From: Pseudomonas sp. GL-B-19
Lineage (GTDB): Bacteria; Pseudomonadota; Gammaproteobacteria; Pseudomonadales; Pseudomonadaceae
Assembly (NCBI RefSeq): GCF_019956415.1
Contig: NZ_JAHBDK010000019.1
Location: 62,001 to 126,000 of the forward strand
Reading direction: 5' to 3'
DNA length: 64,000 nucleotides
The notes below the pieces were generated by a model. That model searched no databases. It was given only the letters and a program-made list of their open reading frames with translations, and was not told where the DNA came from. Made by a program: the position numbers and the translations under genes. Shown piece by piece: positions 7,733 through 15,250 of this stretch. The first letter of the stretch is position 1. Every line of letters begins with the position of its first letter.

Positions 7733-10204
7733 GTGCGGGTTTTTCGCGAGACGTTACGGGCGCTGCTCAGTCATTGGCGGCAGCACCCGGTGCAGTTTTT
7801 CAGCGTGCTGACCGGGCTCTGGCTCGCCACCAGTTTGCTCACCGGCGTACAGGCATTGAACAGCCAGGCGCGGGAAAGCTATGCCCGAGCCAGTCAGTTG
7901 ATCGGCGGCGAACCGCAGGCCAGCCTAAGTGCGCCCGGTGGCGGGACGTTTTCTCAGTCGTTATTTGTCGACTTGCGTCGAGCCGGTTGGCCGGTGTCGC
8001 CGGTGCTGCAAGGTCGAGTCATCCTCAAGGGGCATGAAGAGCAACGCTTGCAGCTGATGGGCATCGAGCCGGTGTCGCTGCCCGCCGGTTCCTCGGTGGC
8101 GGGGCAGGCGTTGCCAATCGAGCAGATTGTCGAGTTCTTCAGTGCGCCGGGCAGTACCTGGATTTCGCCGCAGACGTTGCAGACTTTGGGGTTGCGCGAA
8201 GGTGAGCGGCCGACAAGTTTGAGTGGTGTGGCATTACCACCGCTGCACGTTCAAACCGACATGGCCCCTGGTGTGCTGCTGGTGGACATTGGCTTTGCTC
8301 AACAGATTTTGGGGTTGCCCGATCAACTGTCGCGCTTGCTGTTGCCGAAGGATTTCAGCGCTCCTTTACCCGACACCTTCAAGGATCAACTCCAGCTCAG
8401 GAGCAGCGGCGAGGAGAACAACCTCGCGCGCCTGACCGAGAGCTTTCACCTGAACCTCGACGCCTTGGGTTTTCTGTCATTCGTGGTCGGTTTGTTCATC
8501 GTCCACGCGGCCATCGGTCTGGCACTGGAACAACGCCGGGGCCTGCTCAGAACCCTACGCGCCTGTGGCGTCAGTGCACGAATGCTCATCGCGTGCCTGG
8601 CCGTTGAACTCGGCGGTCTGGCGCTGATGGGCGGCCTCGCCGGGGTGGTCAGCGGCTACCTGTTGGCCAGCGTATTATTGCCGGACGTTGCCGCCAGCCT
8701 TCGCGGCTTGTACGGCGCCGAAGTGGCGGGGCAGTTGAACCTCAGCCCGTGGTGGTGGCTCAGCGGTGTCGGCCTGAGTTTGCTCGGTGCATTGCTGGCC
8801 GGCGCCAACAGTCTGCTGCGAGCGGCGCGTTTGCCGTTGCTGGCACTGGCTGATCCGCAAGCCTGGCATCAGGCTCATGCGCGGTGGTTGCGGCGCCAGG
8901 GTTGGGTCGCGGGGACGGCGGCCGTGATTGCGCTCAGCGCCTTGATCTGGGGCGACAGCCTGGCCAGTGGATTTGTGTTGATGGCGGCGTTATTGCTGGG
9001 CGCCGCTCTGGCGCTGCCCGTAGTGCTCAATGCCGTGCTCAACCTCGCATTGCAGCGCAGTCATTCAGTGCTCGGCCAATGGTTTGTCGCCGATTGCCGA
9101 CAGCAATTGCCGGCCCTGAGCCTGGCCCTGATGGCGCTGCTGTTGGCACTCGCGGCGAACATCGGCGCCGGCAGCATGACCGCCGGTTTTCGCCAGACCT
9201 TCAGCAACTGGCTCGAACAGCGCCTGACCGCCGAGCTCTACGTCAATCCGCAAACCCCGGCTCAGTCTCGCGAGCTGAACACCTGGCTTAAACAGCAACC
9301 GCAACTCTCGGCGGTGCTGCCCAACTGGCAGGTGTCGATCCAGTTGCAGGGCTGGCCGGCGGACATTTTCGGCGTGATCGATCACCCGACTTATCGTCAA
9401 CATTGGCCGTTGCTGGAGGCCTTGGGCGACAACCCATGGGACCGACTGGCCAAGGACGATGCGCTGATGCTCAGCGAGCAACTGGCCCGACGCCTGAAGG
9501 TGCGCCTCGGTGATCACCTCACGATTCCCACGCCGGGCGGCCCGTGGTCGCCGCGCATCGTCGGGATCTACGCCGATTACGGCAACCCCAAGGGTCACTT
9601 GCTGGTCAACGTCAACCATCTGCTGCACGGCTGGCCACAGCAGGCGCCCAACCGTTTTAATCTGCGCATTGAACCGGCACTGATCCCGGCATTTGTCAGC
9701 GCGTTGCAGGCGCGTTTCGCGCTGGACGACAACCGCATTGTCGATCAGGCGCGGCTCAAAGGCTGGTCGACGCAAGTGTTCGAACGCACCTTCGCCGCCA
9801 CCGCAGCGCTCAACAGCCTGACCCTTTGTGTGGCGGGCGTGGCGTTGTTTATCAGCTTGCTGACCCAAAGCCAAAGCCGTCTCGGGCAGCTTGCGCCGTT
9901 GTGGGCGCTGGGCGTGACGCGCCGGCAATTGATGCTGCTCAACCTCGGGCAAACCTGGTCGCTGGCGGTGTTGACGCTGGTACTGGCGTTGCCGCTGGGA
10001 ATCGCGCTGGCGTGGTGCCTGGATGCGGTGATCAACGTCCAGGCGTTCGGCTGGCGCTTGCCTTTGCGCGTGTTTCCGCTGCAATTGTTGCAGTTGATGG
10101 GGTTGGCGTTGTTCGCGACGTTACTGGCATCGGCGTGGCCGTTGTACTCGCTGTATCGCACGCAACCGGCGGACCTGCTGAGGACGTTTGCTCATGAGGA
10201 TTAA
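7733..10204 (+). CDS. FtsX-like ABC transporter permease
   Basis: A permease of about 823 residues with two FtsX domains. It has an N-terminal membrane helix (VQFFSVLTGLWLATSLLTG), a large periplasmic domain, three helices around residues 240-370, further central helices, a second periplasmic domain and three C-terminal helices. This is the long LolE/YbbP-like form. I place the start at GTG 7733, just after the ATPase stop, because the earlier in-frame start (7664) would overlap the ATPase gene by 68 bases. The 3' end overlaps the next gene by 11 bases. With its ATPase and the AttH-like lipoprotein it forms a conserved three-gene export unit. The substrate is unknown. Confidence 0.9.
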   Translation: MRVFRETLRALLSHWRQHPVQFFSVLTGLWLATSLLTGVQALNSQARESYARASQLIGGEPQASLSAPGGGTFSQSLFVDLRRAGWPVSPVLQGRVILKGHEEQRLQLMGIEPVSLPAGSSVAGQALPIEQIVEFFSAPGSTWISPQTLQTLGLREGERPTSLSGVALPPLHVQTDMAPGVLLVDIGFAQQILGLPDQLSRLLLPKDFSAPLPDTFKDQLQLRSSGEENNLARLTESFHLNLDALGFLSFVVGLFIVHAAIGLALEQRRGLLRTLRACGVSARMLIACLAVELGGLALMGGLAGVVSGYLLASVLLPDVAASLRGLYGAEVAGQLNLSPWWWLSGVGLSLLGALLAGANSLLRAARLPLLALADPQAWHQAHARWLRRQGWVAGTAAVIALSALIWGDSLASGFVLMAALLLGAALALPVVLNAVLNLALQRSHSVLGQWFVADCRQQLPALSLALMALLLALAANIGAGSMTAGFRQTFSNWLEQRLTAELYVNPQTPAQSRELNTWLKQQPQLSAVLPNWQVSIQLQGWPADIFGVIDHPTYRQHWPLLEALGDNPWDRLAKDDALMLSEQLARRLKVRLGDHLTIPTPGGPWSPRIVGIYADYGNPKGHLLVNVNHLLHGWPQQAPNRFNLRIEPALIPAFVSALQARFALDDNRIVDQARLKGWSTQVFERTFAATAALNSLTLCVAGVALFISLLTQSQSRLGQLAPLWALGVTRRQLMLLNLGQTWSLAVLTLVLALPLGIALAWCLDAVINVQAFGWRLPLRVFPLQLLQLMGLALFATLLASAWPLYSLYRTQPADLLRTFAHED

Positions 10205-11258
10205 GCTCGGATTGCTTTTATTGGTTTTATTGAGCGGCTGCGACAACTCCGCACCTGTCGAGAAAGGCTTCGCCGGTCTCGGGGGCGAAGCGGCCGCGTT
10301 TACACCGGTGGTGCCGGGCCGGGTCTTCAGCTTCCCGGCGGATCACGGGCCCCATGACGGTTTTCGCATCGAGTGGTGGTACGTCACCGCCAACCTCAAG
10401 GACGCGCAGGGCCAAGAATTCGGCGTGCAATGGACGTTGTTTCGCAGCGCCTTGAAAGCAGCGCCCGAAGTTGCGGGCTGGGCCAATCAGACGATCTGGC
10501 TGGGGCACGCGGCCGTGACCTCAGCGACGGTGCATCACGCGGCCGAACGCTACGCCCGTGGCGGCGTCGGTCAGGCGGGCGTGAGCGTGGCGCCGTTCAA
10601 TGCGTGGATCGATGATTGGCATTTCAGCAGCCAGGGGGCTGATCCATTAGCGGATGTTCAACTCAGTGCGCGGGACAAGGCTTTCGGATACCAACTGCGG
10701 CTAACGTCCTCGCGCCCGCTGGTGCTTCAGGGCGACAAAGGTTTCAGCCAGAAATCCGAACAGGGCCAGGCGTCGTACTATTACAGCCAGCCGTTTTTTC
10801 AGGCCAGTGGCTCGCTGGACATCGACGGTAAAACCTATCAAGTCAGCGGCCCGGCCTGGCTCGATCGCGAATGGAGCAGCCAACCGCTGACCGCCAACCA
10901 GACCGGTTGGGACTGGTTTTCCCTGCACCTGGACAGCGGCGAACAGGTGATGCTCTACCGCATGCGCAACAAGCTCGGCGAGCCTTACCTCACCGGCACC
11001 TGGATCGACGCCCAGGGGCAGACTCAACCACTGCATGCCGACGACATCCGCCTCACACCGCAAGACACGGCCAAGGTCGCTGGCCGTCAGATGCCCGTGC
11101 GCTGGTCAATCAAAATCCCCGGCAAGCACCTCGATATCACCCTTGACGCTCTCAACCCCAACGCCTGGATGGATTTGCGCATTCCATATTGGGAAGGGCC
11201 GGTGCAACTAAGCGGCAGCCATGCGGGGCAGGGTTATCTGGAAATGACCGGTTACTGA
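10194..11258 (+). CDS. AttH/CrtC-like lipocalin-domain lipoprotein
   Basis: A 354-residue protein of the AttH/carotenoid 1,2-hydratase-like family (predicted secreted hydrolase, lipocalin-like fold). The start ATG 10194 gives a lipoprotein signal peptide with lipobox LLSGC, so the mature protein is lipid-anchored in the periplasm. Family motifs are the FPADHGPHDGFRIEWWYVT block, an EFGVQWTLFR strand, GPAWLDREWSSQ and GWDWFSLHLDSGEQVMLY. The first bases overlap the permease gene, indicating coupling. The family is regularly found beside an FtsX-type ABC exporter. The exact chemistry is not known; hydratase activity on carotenoids should not be assumed. Confidence 0.88.
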   Translation: MRIKLGLLLLVLLSGCDNSAPVEKGFAGLGGEAAAFTPVVPGRVFSFPADHGPHDGFRIEWWYVTANLKDAQGQEFGVQWTLFRSALKAAPEVAGWANQTIWLGHAAVTSATVHHAAERYARGGVGQAGVSVAPFNAWIDDWHFSSQGADPLADVQLSARDKAFGYQLRLTSSRPLVLQGDKGFSQKSEQGQASYYYSQPFFQASGSLDIDGKTYQVSGPAWLDREWSSQPLTANQTGWDWFSLHLDSGEQVMLYRMRNKLGEPYLTGTWIDAQGQTQPLHADDIRLTPQDTAKVAGRQMPVRWSIKIPGKHLDITLDALNPNAWMDLRIPYWEGPVQLSGSHAGQGYLEMTGY

Positions 11259-11453
11259 GGGCGAAGTCGAGCGCTACGCCTCACCGAGTTGATCTGGCGC
11301 AAGGAAAGCAGCAAAAACACAGACAGCGGCGAATCCACCGCGCAAGAAACTGCGAACACTCCCTGAAGAACGTCTATGCTCATTGGCACACATCGCGCTG
11401 ACGCCTGAGCCAGAGCGGTCTGCTGTCATTTATTACCAAGGAATGTATTGCCT

Positions 11454-12038
11454 ATGAAACTCCACGCACTGACCAAAGCCATCACCCTCGCTACCTTGCT
11501 GTCTGCTGTCAGCCTTGGCGCTATGGCCGAGGAGATTCCGTTGTCTGCTGACGTGGTAGCGGATCAGATGACCGCGACAGTTGTCTCGGTCGATGCCGCA
11601 AACCATCAAGTCGTCCTTAAAGGGCCTGAAGGTAATGAGGCTACTATCCAACTGACTGACGAGGCGAAAAACCTTGGCAAATTGAAAGCTGGCGATCTGG
11701 TCGACATCCAAGTGGCTCACGCCGTCGTATTCGCCCTCGATACCGACGTCGACAAGGGCCTGCCAGGCGCCGCCGAACGCACGGGCGAAGCTCGCGCGGC
11801 TCCGGGTAGCTCCAAACCGGGCGGCGAAGCTTACCGTCAGGTCCAGGTTCAGCTGAAAATCACCCACATCGACCTGAAGAAACATCAGGTAACCTTCGAA
11901 GGTCCGAAGGGTAATAAAAAAACTGTTGATGTCGTAAAACCAGAAATTCAAGCCAAACTCAAAGACCTGAAAGTTGGGCAAAGCGTTGTCGTCACGTACA
12001 CCGACGTACTGAAAGTGACCACTAAATCCAAAAGCTGA
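11454..12038 (+). CDS. Secreted protein with two repeated beta-rich halves
   Basis: A 194-residue protein with a Sec signal peptide ending near GAMAEE. I do not recognise a named family. The mature protein contains an internal duplication. The first half runs TVVSVDAANHQVVLKGPEGN and ends GKLKAGDLVDIQVAHA; the second runs ITHIDLKKHQVTFEGPKGN and ends KDLKVGQSVVVTYTDV. A flexible Gly/Pro/Ala-rich linker (about residues 105-127) separates them. Each half looks like a small beta-barrel. The ATG at 11454 gives a normal signal peptide, with GGAATG as a weak ribosome site. A periplasmic role is inferred. Confidence 0.75.
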   Translation: MKLHALTKAITLATLLSAVSLGAMAEEIPLSADVVADQMTATVVSVDAANHQVVLKGPEGNEATIQLTDEAKNLGKLKAGDLVDIQVAHAVVFALDTDVDKGLPGAAERTGEARAAPGSSKPGGEAYRQVQVQLKITHIDLKKHQVTFEGPKGNKKTVDVVKPEIQAKLKDLKVGQSVVVTYTDVLKVTTKSKS

Positions 12039-12054
12039 GGATTGACTGTATAGA

Positions 12055-12095
12055 CTGATTGTTCTTGTATAGTTTTTTTGTACAAGAACAATCAG
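12055..12095. terminator. Perfect 15-bp inverted repeat with T-rich loop
   Basis: CTGATTGTTCTTGTA at 12055-12069 pairs perfectly with 12081-12095 across an 11-base loop holding seven Ts. It begins 16 bases after the stop of the secreted-protein gene, so a transcript-ending or 3'-stabilising hairpin is likely. The T run is inside the loop rather than behind the stem, so it is not a textbook intrinsic terminator. Confidence 0.5.
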
Positions 12096-12231
12096 CGTTA
12101 ATGTTCTGGTTGGTGAGTTTTGGTGCAGGCTGAATAGTATTTCGATCGTCATTCACTTAAACATTATGTATATAAAATTTCATGTTCGTCTCGCGGACAT
12201 ATTTGCAAACTTCTATTAAAATTCCCTCGTT

Positions 12232-12289
12232 CGCCCAGTGTCAGGGCTCTTTACCAGTGCATGGATTGCCGAGGCCATTGCACTGGGCG
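12232..12289 (+). ncRNA. Possible structured RNA with two competing stems
   Basis: CGCCCAGTG (12232-12240) can pair with CACTGGGCG (12281-12289). CCAGTGCA (12254-12261) can instead pair with TGCACTGG (12279-12286). The two stems exclude each other, and an intrinsic terminator follows 40 bases later. This fits a small RNA or attenuator on the plus strand, but no promoter or family could be assigned. Coding potential is not convincing. Confidence 0.3.
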
Positions 12290-12326
12290 GACTCCTTATA
12301 GAAGGGCTGACAGCGAATACACAAAA

Positions 12327-12356
12327 ACGGGCGATCGTAGGATCGCCCGTTTTTTT
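12327..12356. terminator. Bidirectional intrinsic terminator
   Basis: ACGGGCGATC (12327-12336), loop GTAG, then GATCGCCCGT (12341-12350) form a perfect 10-bp stem with six Ts on the plus side and five As before it on the other. It ends the minus-strand pair of small genes, whose stop codon overlaps the T run, and can also stop plus-strand transcripts. Confidence 0.85.
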
Positions 12357-12624
12357 ATTCAGCTTGTGCCTGTAAGCGTCGGCCGATAACGTCCAGCAAG
12401 TCGCAGCCGTCGCGTAGTGGAATTGCAATTACCCGGGCGAAGTCCTGAAGTAGCGCGTTGTCGCCCTTGAGCGAATCACCCAAGGATAGAGTTTCCACCA
12501 GTTGAGTCACGCTGCGGATTCGGTATGCCGCCGTGTCGTGCAACACGTCGAGGGGCGCTTCCGTATCAACCAGCAGGGAAGGGATCAGGCAATCGATGCC
12601 GGTGATGGGCATGTATCGAGCCAT
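12355..12624 (-). CDS. Small Pseudomonas protein, paralogue of the gene at 38751
   Basis: An 89-residue protein without a named function. I choose ATG 12624 because GAAGGAGGT lies six bases upstream. It shares a pattern with the 100-residue protein at 38751-39053: an early Y-x-P-I, then LLVDT/LFINT, a helix around VTQLVETL, and a C-terminal RDGCDLLDVI / REGCAILDVI block. It lies 17 bases behind the DUF6124-type gene and is probably co-expressed. No membrane segment or catalytic motif is seen. Proteins of this kind are known mainly from Pseudomonas. Confidence 0.7.
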   Translation of the reverse strand: MARYMPITGIDCLIPSLLVDTEAPLDVLHDTAAYRIRSVTQLVETLSLGDSLKGDNALLQDFARVIAIPLRDGCDLLDVIGRRLQAQAE

Positions 12625-12641
12625 GGTTGAACCTCCTTCTC

Positions 12642-12992
12642 TCAAGATTGGGTGCTTTGTGGGGCTTCGGATGCGTCGCCAAGAGGGTCGAGATTGTCCA
12701 GCGCACGGTTCACCAATAATTCACCCACTACCGCCAGTTGCTGGATTGATAGCGCGAGGCTGCGGTGTGAACCTTCGAGTTCGCAGGCCAGGTCGGTGGT
12801 CAGGACGTTGAGAGAACCGAGGGTTTCGCAGGCGTGGCTTAGCAGGGTTTCGGTATCGATGTTGGGGAGGATGGTGAAGACGTGGCTGATGGGGTCTGGG
12901 GTGTTCGGATCTCGGAGGCGGGCGCTGACGGTGCGTTGGGTTGCTTGGCTGAGATCGATTGGGCCGAGGGAATCGGGAGGACATTTTTTCAT
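12642..12992 (-). CDS. DUF6124-type small protein
   Basis: A 116-residue protein. The motif DTETLLSHACETLGSLNVL, then DLACELEGSHRSLALSIQQL and VNRALDNLDP, matches my memory of the DUF6124 family, abundant as multicopy paralogues in Pseudomonas and of unknown function. ATG 12992 is preceded by AGGAGC at good spacing. It is the first gene of a two-gene unit with the 89-residue protein at 12355-12624, ending in the bidirectional terminator. Helical and probably cytoplasmic. Confidence 0.75.
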   Translation of the reverse strand: MKKCPPDSLGPIDLSQATQRTVSARLRDPNTPDPISHVFTILPNIDTETLLSHACETLGSLNVLTTDLACELEGSHRSLALSIQQLAVVGELLVNRALDNLDPLGDASEAPQSTQS

Positions 12993-13235
12993 GGTGAAGC
13001 TCCTGTAGGGACGGAGCCGCAAAGCGGCATTTGCATGCCTTGATCGTGTTCAGTCTGTCAAAACCGGTCGCTGAGGTTGCAGCGGCTGGGGGAGGTTATC
13101 TGGGGGAGTGGGGGGTTACAAGTTCATGGAGGTCGATAGGGGTTGTGGGAAATTTCTGAAGCATGGATTCATGGAGCAAAAAGTAGAACTTGCTGATTTT
13201 TTTCACGACCGTATTTGTTGTTTAAGAAGGCTATA

Positions 13236-13395
13236 TGTTTGGACTTTTAAAAAAGCTATTGTGTTCTGATGGAGCTTTTTCCCAGTTGTCGAGTAACTGA
13301 TTGTCAAATTCTTCGAATCCTACTTATGTCGACATGTATATAGCTAGATGTCAAAATTCCTGTGCTTAATCGAAATCTGAAAGTATACGATTCAC
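13236..13395 (-). pseudogene. Decayed C-terminal copy of the DUF2247-like immunity gene
   Basis: Reading the minus strand, this stretch is colinear without gaps with the last 50 or so codons of the immunity gene at 14660-15163. For example SDFD, then YM, then NWEKA and NSFF occur at matching positions. Three in-frame stop codons interrupt it, and the N-terminal two thirds are missing. It lies immediately behind the intact small gene at 13417-13782. It is a relic of a duplicated immunity gene. Confidence 0.8.
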
Positions 13396-13416
13396 CTTGC
13401 TTAACGTTTTTTGTGA

Positions 13417-13782
13417 TTACCAAAGATCTACTCTTGCGCATTTGAATTCAATGACGTTTCCATTCTCTAAGCCGCCTGGTAGGAGGTCGTCGATGATCAT
13501 GCAGATGTCGCCAACGGCAATTATTTGATTTTTAATGTCGACTATTTTTGCGACGACTTTGCGCTCAAGCTTTTCGTTGTTTGTGCTCCATATCCCCAGT
13601 AGGAATTTGTCACTGATCATTGCATTTTTTATGGAGAATACGTGGAGCGGTTCAGTTAACTGCTGGCCAACCTTGGCACTGCAAGGCTGAGAAAAGACGA
13701 CACATTTAAAGTGGCCGTCACTGATTTCAACCTCAGCTTCTTCGGCCTCACTTGAAATCCATTTTATGCTTTCAATTATCAT
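13417..13782 (-). CDS. Orphan immunity-like protein
   Basis: A 121-residue, probably beta-rich acidic protein. The pattern EVEISDGHFKCVVFSQPC, later VVAKIVDI, AVGDICMIIDD and FKCARVDLW, resembles small cytoplasmic proteins often encoded beside polymorphic toxins. I recall the pattern but not a family name. No toxin gene adjoins it now: downstream is a decayed immunity copy and upstream an immunity pseudogene, so it is probably an orphan immunity gene kept to protect against sister strains. The surrounding DNA is AT-rich, unlike the rest of the chromosome. Confidence 0.6.
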   Translation of the reverse strand: MIIESIKWISSEAEEAEVEISDGHFKCVVFSQPCSAKVGQQLTEPLHVFSIKNAMISDKFLLGIWSTNNEKLERKVVAKIVDIKNQIIAVGDICMIIDDLLPGGLENGNVIEFKCARVDLW

Positions 13783-13800
13783 GCTTTATCACTTGTGATC

Positions 13801-13877
13801 AAAAGGAGCAGCTTCGTTTGCTTTTGTTGAAAATAAATCCGTCGCCTTTGTTTTCTGGAAAAAATTTTGTCCCCTTT
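13801..13877. repeat. Degenerate palindromic element (GGGGACGGATTTATTTT type)
   Basis: A GAAAATAAATCCGTCGCCTTT half-site (13829-13849) and a second degraded half (GTCCCCTTT, ending 13877) match the better preserved elements at 14555 and 15199. The left arm is almost unrecognisable. It sits between the immunity pseudogene and the orphan immunity gene. Confidence 0.5.
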
Positions 13878-13878
13878 A

Positions 13879-14304
13879 TTATTTTGCTGCTGACTCGGCT
13901 TTTGCGAGTAGGTTTGTGAGTTCTGCTTCGACTTCGTCAGTCGGAATCGTTTTTAAAATGTTGCGGATGAAAAGTGCGTATTTTTTTCTATTGGTACTTC
14001 AGCCCAGTCGAGTTCGTAAATGGCTATAATTTTTACATCTTTATAGCTGGAGTCGGAAAGTAATAGTTTCAGTATTTTTGTTGCGTGGTCTGTCCTCTCC
14101 TAACGATACAGCGCAACGCTGCTGCCAGTATTCTGGTTTATGGAGTACCTCTCGTTCTAATTGCTCCCATTGCTGATCTTTGAAATCAATTAAAACTGAT
14201 TTTGCTACTAGTTCGGGGCTGTATTCAGTCCAATTTGAATCTTCTGAATCACCGATCCATGAATATAACTTTTCATAAATCTCTTCATTTTCATCGTTTC
14301 TCAT
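13879..14304 (-). pseudogene. Immunity gene broken by two frameshifts
   Basis: ATG 14304 opens an 87-codon frame (MRNDENEEIYEKLYSWIGDS and onward) that ends early. After the WQQRCAVSLG segment the coding sense continues in a second frame (ERTDHATKILKLLLSDSSYK to DWAEVPIEK). It then moves to a third frame after a run of seven As near 13983-13989 (KYALFIRNILKTIPTDEVEA to AESAAK, stop 13879-13881). The first shift fits one inserted base near 14105, the second one lost A. The rebuilt product would be about 140 residues. Its ATG overlaps the stop of the orphan toxin tip (ATGA), the usual toxin-immunity arrangement. Confidence 0.8.
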
Positions 14305-14557
14305 GGAGTCGCTCCTGTTGGATAGGATGAAGTCACTACGCCGTTTTCTTTAATTACTTGCCATTCAACGCCATCAACGACTTTTATCTGTTCAGTGATT
14401 AACGCCCCTGGTTCATCACGTAAAACTCTTCCGGGTTCTAACGCTACCTCATCAGTAGCTTTGAGGATTTTTGCATCATTCCAGCTTTTAGGCGCAAAAG
14501 TATGCCTGTTTGGAGATTTTGCAGCGGACCAGCCAACTGTTCCATCCTTACGTGAAA
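14301..14557 (-). pseudogene. Orphan C-terminal toxin-tip fragment (Rhs-CT relic)
   Basis: An open minus-strand frame without a start runs about 83 codons, from RKDGTVGWSAAKSPNRHTF through KSWNDAKILKATDE to VIKENGVVTSSYPTGATP and stop. It has the look of the last part of a polymorphic toxin tip. The stop overlaps the ATG of the immunity pseudogene at 14304, as expected for a toxin-immunity pair. There is no Rhs core in front; the fragment begins exactly at a palindromic element (14555-14604). I read it as a displaced, silent Rhs C-terminus. Its toxic activity is not identifiable. Confidence 0.7.
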
Positions 14558-14604
14558 AGGGGACGGATTTGTTTTCTTTCGTAAAAATAAATCCGTCCCC
14601 TTTT
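14555..14604. repeat. Palindromic element, copy 1
   Basis: AAAAGGGGACGGATTT (from 14555) and its inverted counterpart AAATCCGTCCCCTTTT (ending 14604) flank a T-rich/A-rich centre, giving a near-perfect 50-bp palindrome. Similar palindromes are associated in many gammaproteobacteria with Y1-type REP transposases (from memory); no transposase is in this window. It separates the orphan toxin tip from the DUF2247-like gene. Confidence 0.75.
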
Positions 14605-14659
14605 TCAGTCCTTTTTCACACTTTTTTACAACTCACGAAAAACGGGGTGGAGTCACTTT

Positions 14660-15163
14660 CTACAAAGTCTTTCTGTTTTGATTACTAAAAAAACTATTGT
14701 AGTCTGATAAAGCTTTTTCCCAGTTCTTGAATAGCTGATCCTCAGATCCTTCGATGCCTTCTGATGCCGGCATGTATCTAGTTAGAGGTGAAATTTCCTC
14801 TGGGTAATCGAAGTCTGAATATACCTGCTCCACTATATTTAATGGGTCGCTGTAACTATTTTTATTGTCAAACAAAAATGAAAGCAGTAAAAAAATCCAT
14901 GGTTTTGCTTTGTCTGTTTCAATAGTTGGTTCGTTGGTAGCAAGTCTGCGGAGTAAATCGAGTGTCAAGTAGCTTTCTTGGGGTAATAAAGACGCAAGGC
15001 TAATGGCTTCTTGTGAAGATTTTTCAGTTAAACCCTCGCAAGCGAATTCAGATACTCCCTTTTCGTTTATGAAGCTGTGTTCCAGTCCATAAAGAAGCTC
15101 ACTCCAGTTTAGCCAGGGTGCGTGTGCATATACGTAGGATCCGTCAAGTAATAAGTCTTTCAT
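14660..15163 (-). CDS. DUF2247-like immunity protein
   Basis: A 167-residue protein. The motif YSDFDYPEEISPLTRYMP and the C-terminal NWEKALSDYNSFF match my memory of the DUF2247 family, which occurs as immunity proteins in polymorphic toxin loci. The start is ATG 15163 (MKDLLLDGSYVYAHAPWLNW); upstream in-frame codons run through a palindromic repeat and are unlikely to be translated. No cognate toxin is adjacent, since the Rhs gene upstream already has its own immunity gene next to it. A decayed partial copy lies at 13236-13395. Cytoplasmic, no signal peptide. Confidence 0.7.
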   Translation of the reverse strand: MKDLLLDGSYVYAHAPWLNWSELLYGLEHSFINEKGVSEFACEGLTEKSSQEAISLASLLPQESYLTLDLLRRLATNEPTIETDKAKPWIFLLLSFLFDNKNSYSDPLNIVEQVYSDFDYPEEISPLTRYMPASEGIEGSEDQLFKNWEKALSDYNSFFSNQNRKTL

Positions 15164-15198
15164 ACGTTGCCTACTTTGGCATTCTCGATGAACTAGCG

Positions 15199-15250
15199 AA
15201 AAGGGGGCGGATTTATTTTTTTTCGTGAAAATAAATCCGTCCACTTTTTT
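15199..15250. repeat. Palindromic element, copy 2
   Basis: AAAAGGGGGCGGATTTATTT with the inverted arm AATAAATCCGTCCACTTTTT forms a second copy of the palindrome at 14555. It touches the stop codon of the gene at 15249-15638 and lies 36 bases before the DUF2247-like start, so it fills the gap between two immunity genes. Confidence 0.75.

Noticed and set aside
11388..11404. TGGCACACATCGCGCT as a sigma-54 promoter for the secreted-protein gene
   Set aside because: The GC of the -12 box aligns but TTGC is GCGC and the -24 box lacks its final G. No enhancer palindromes lie upstream.
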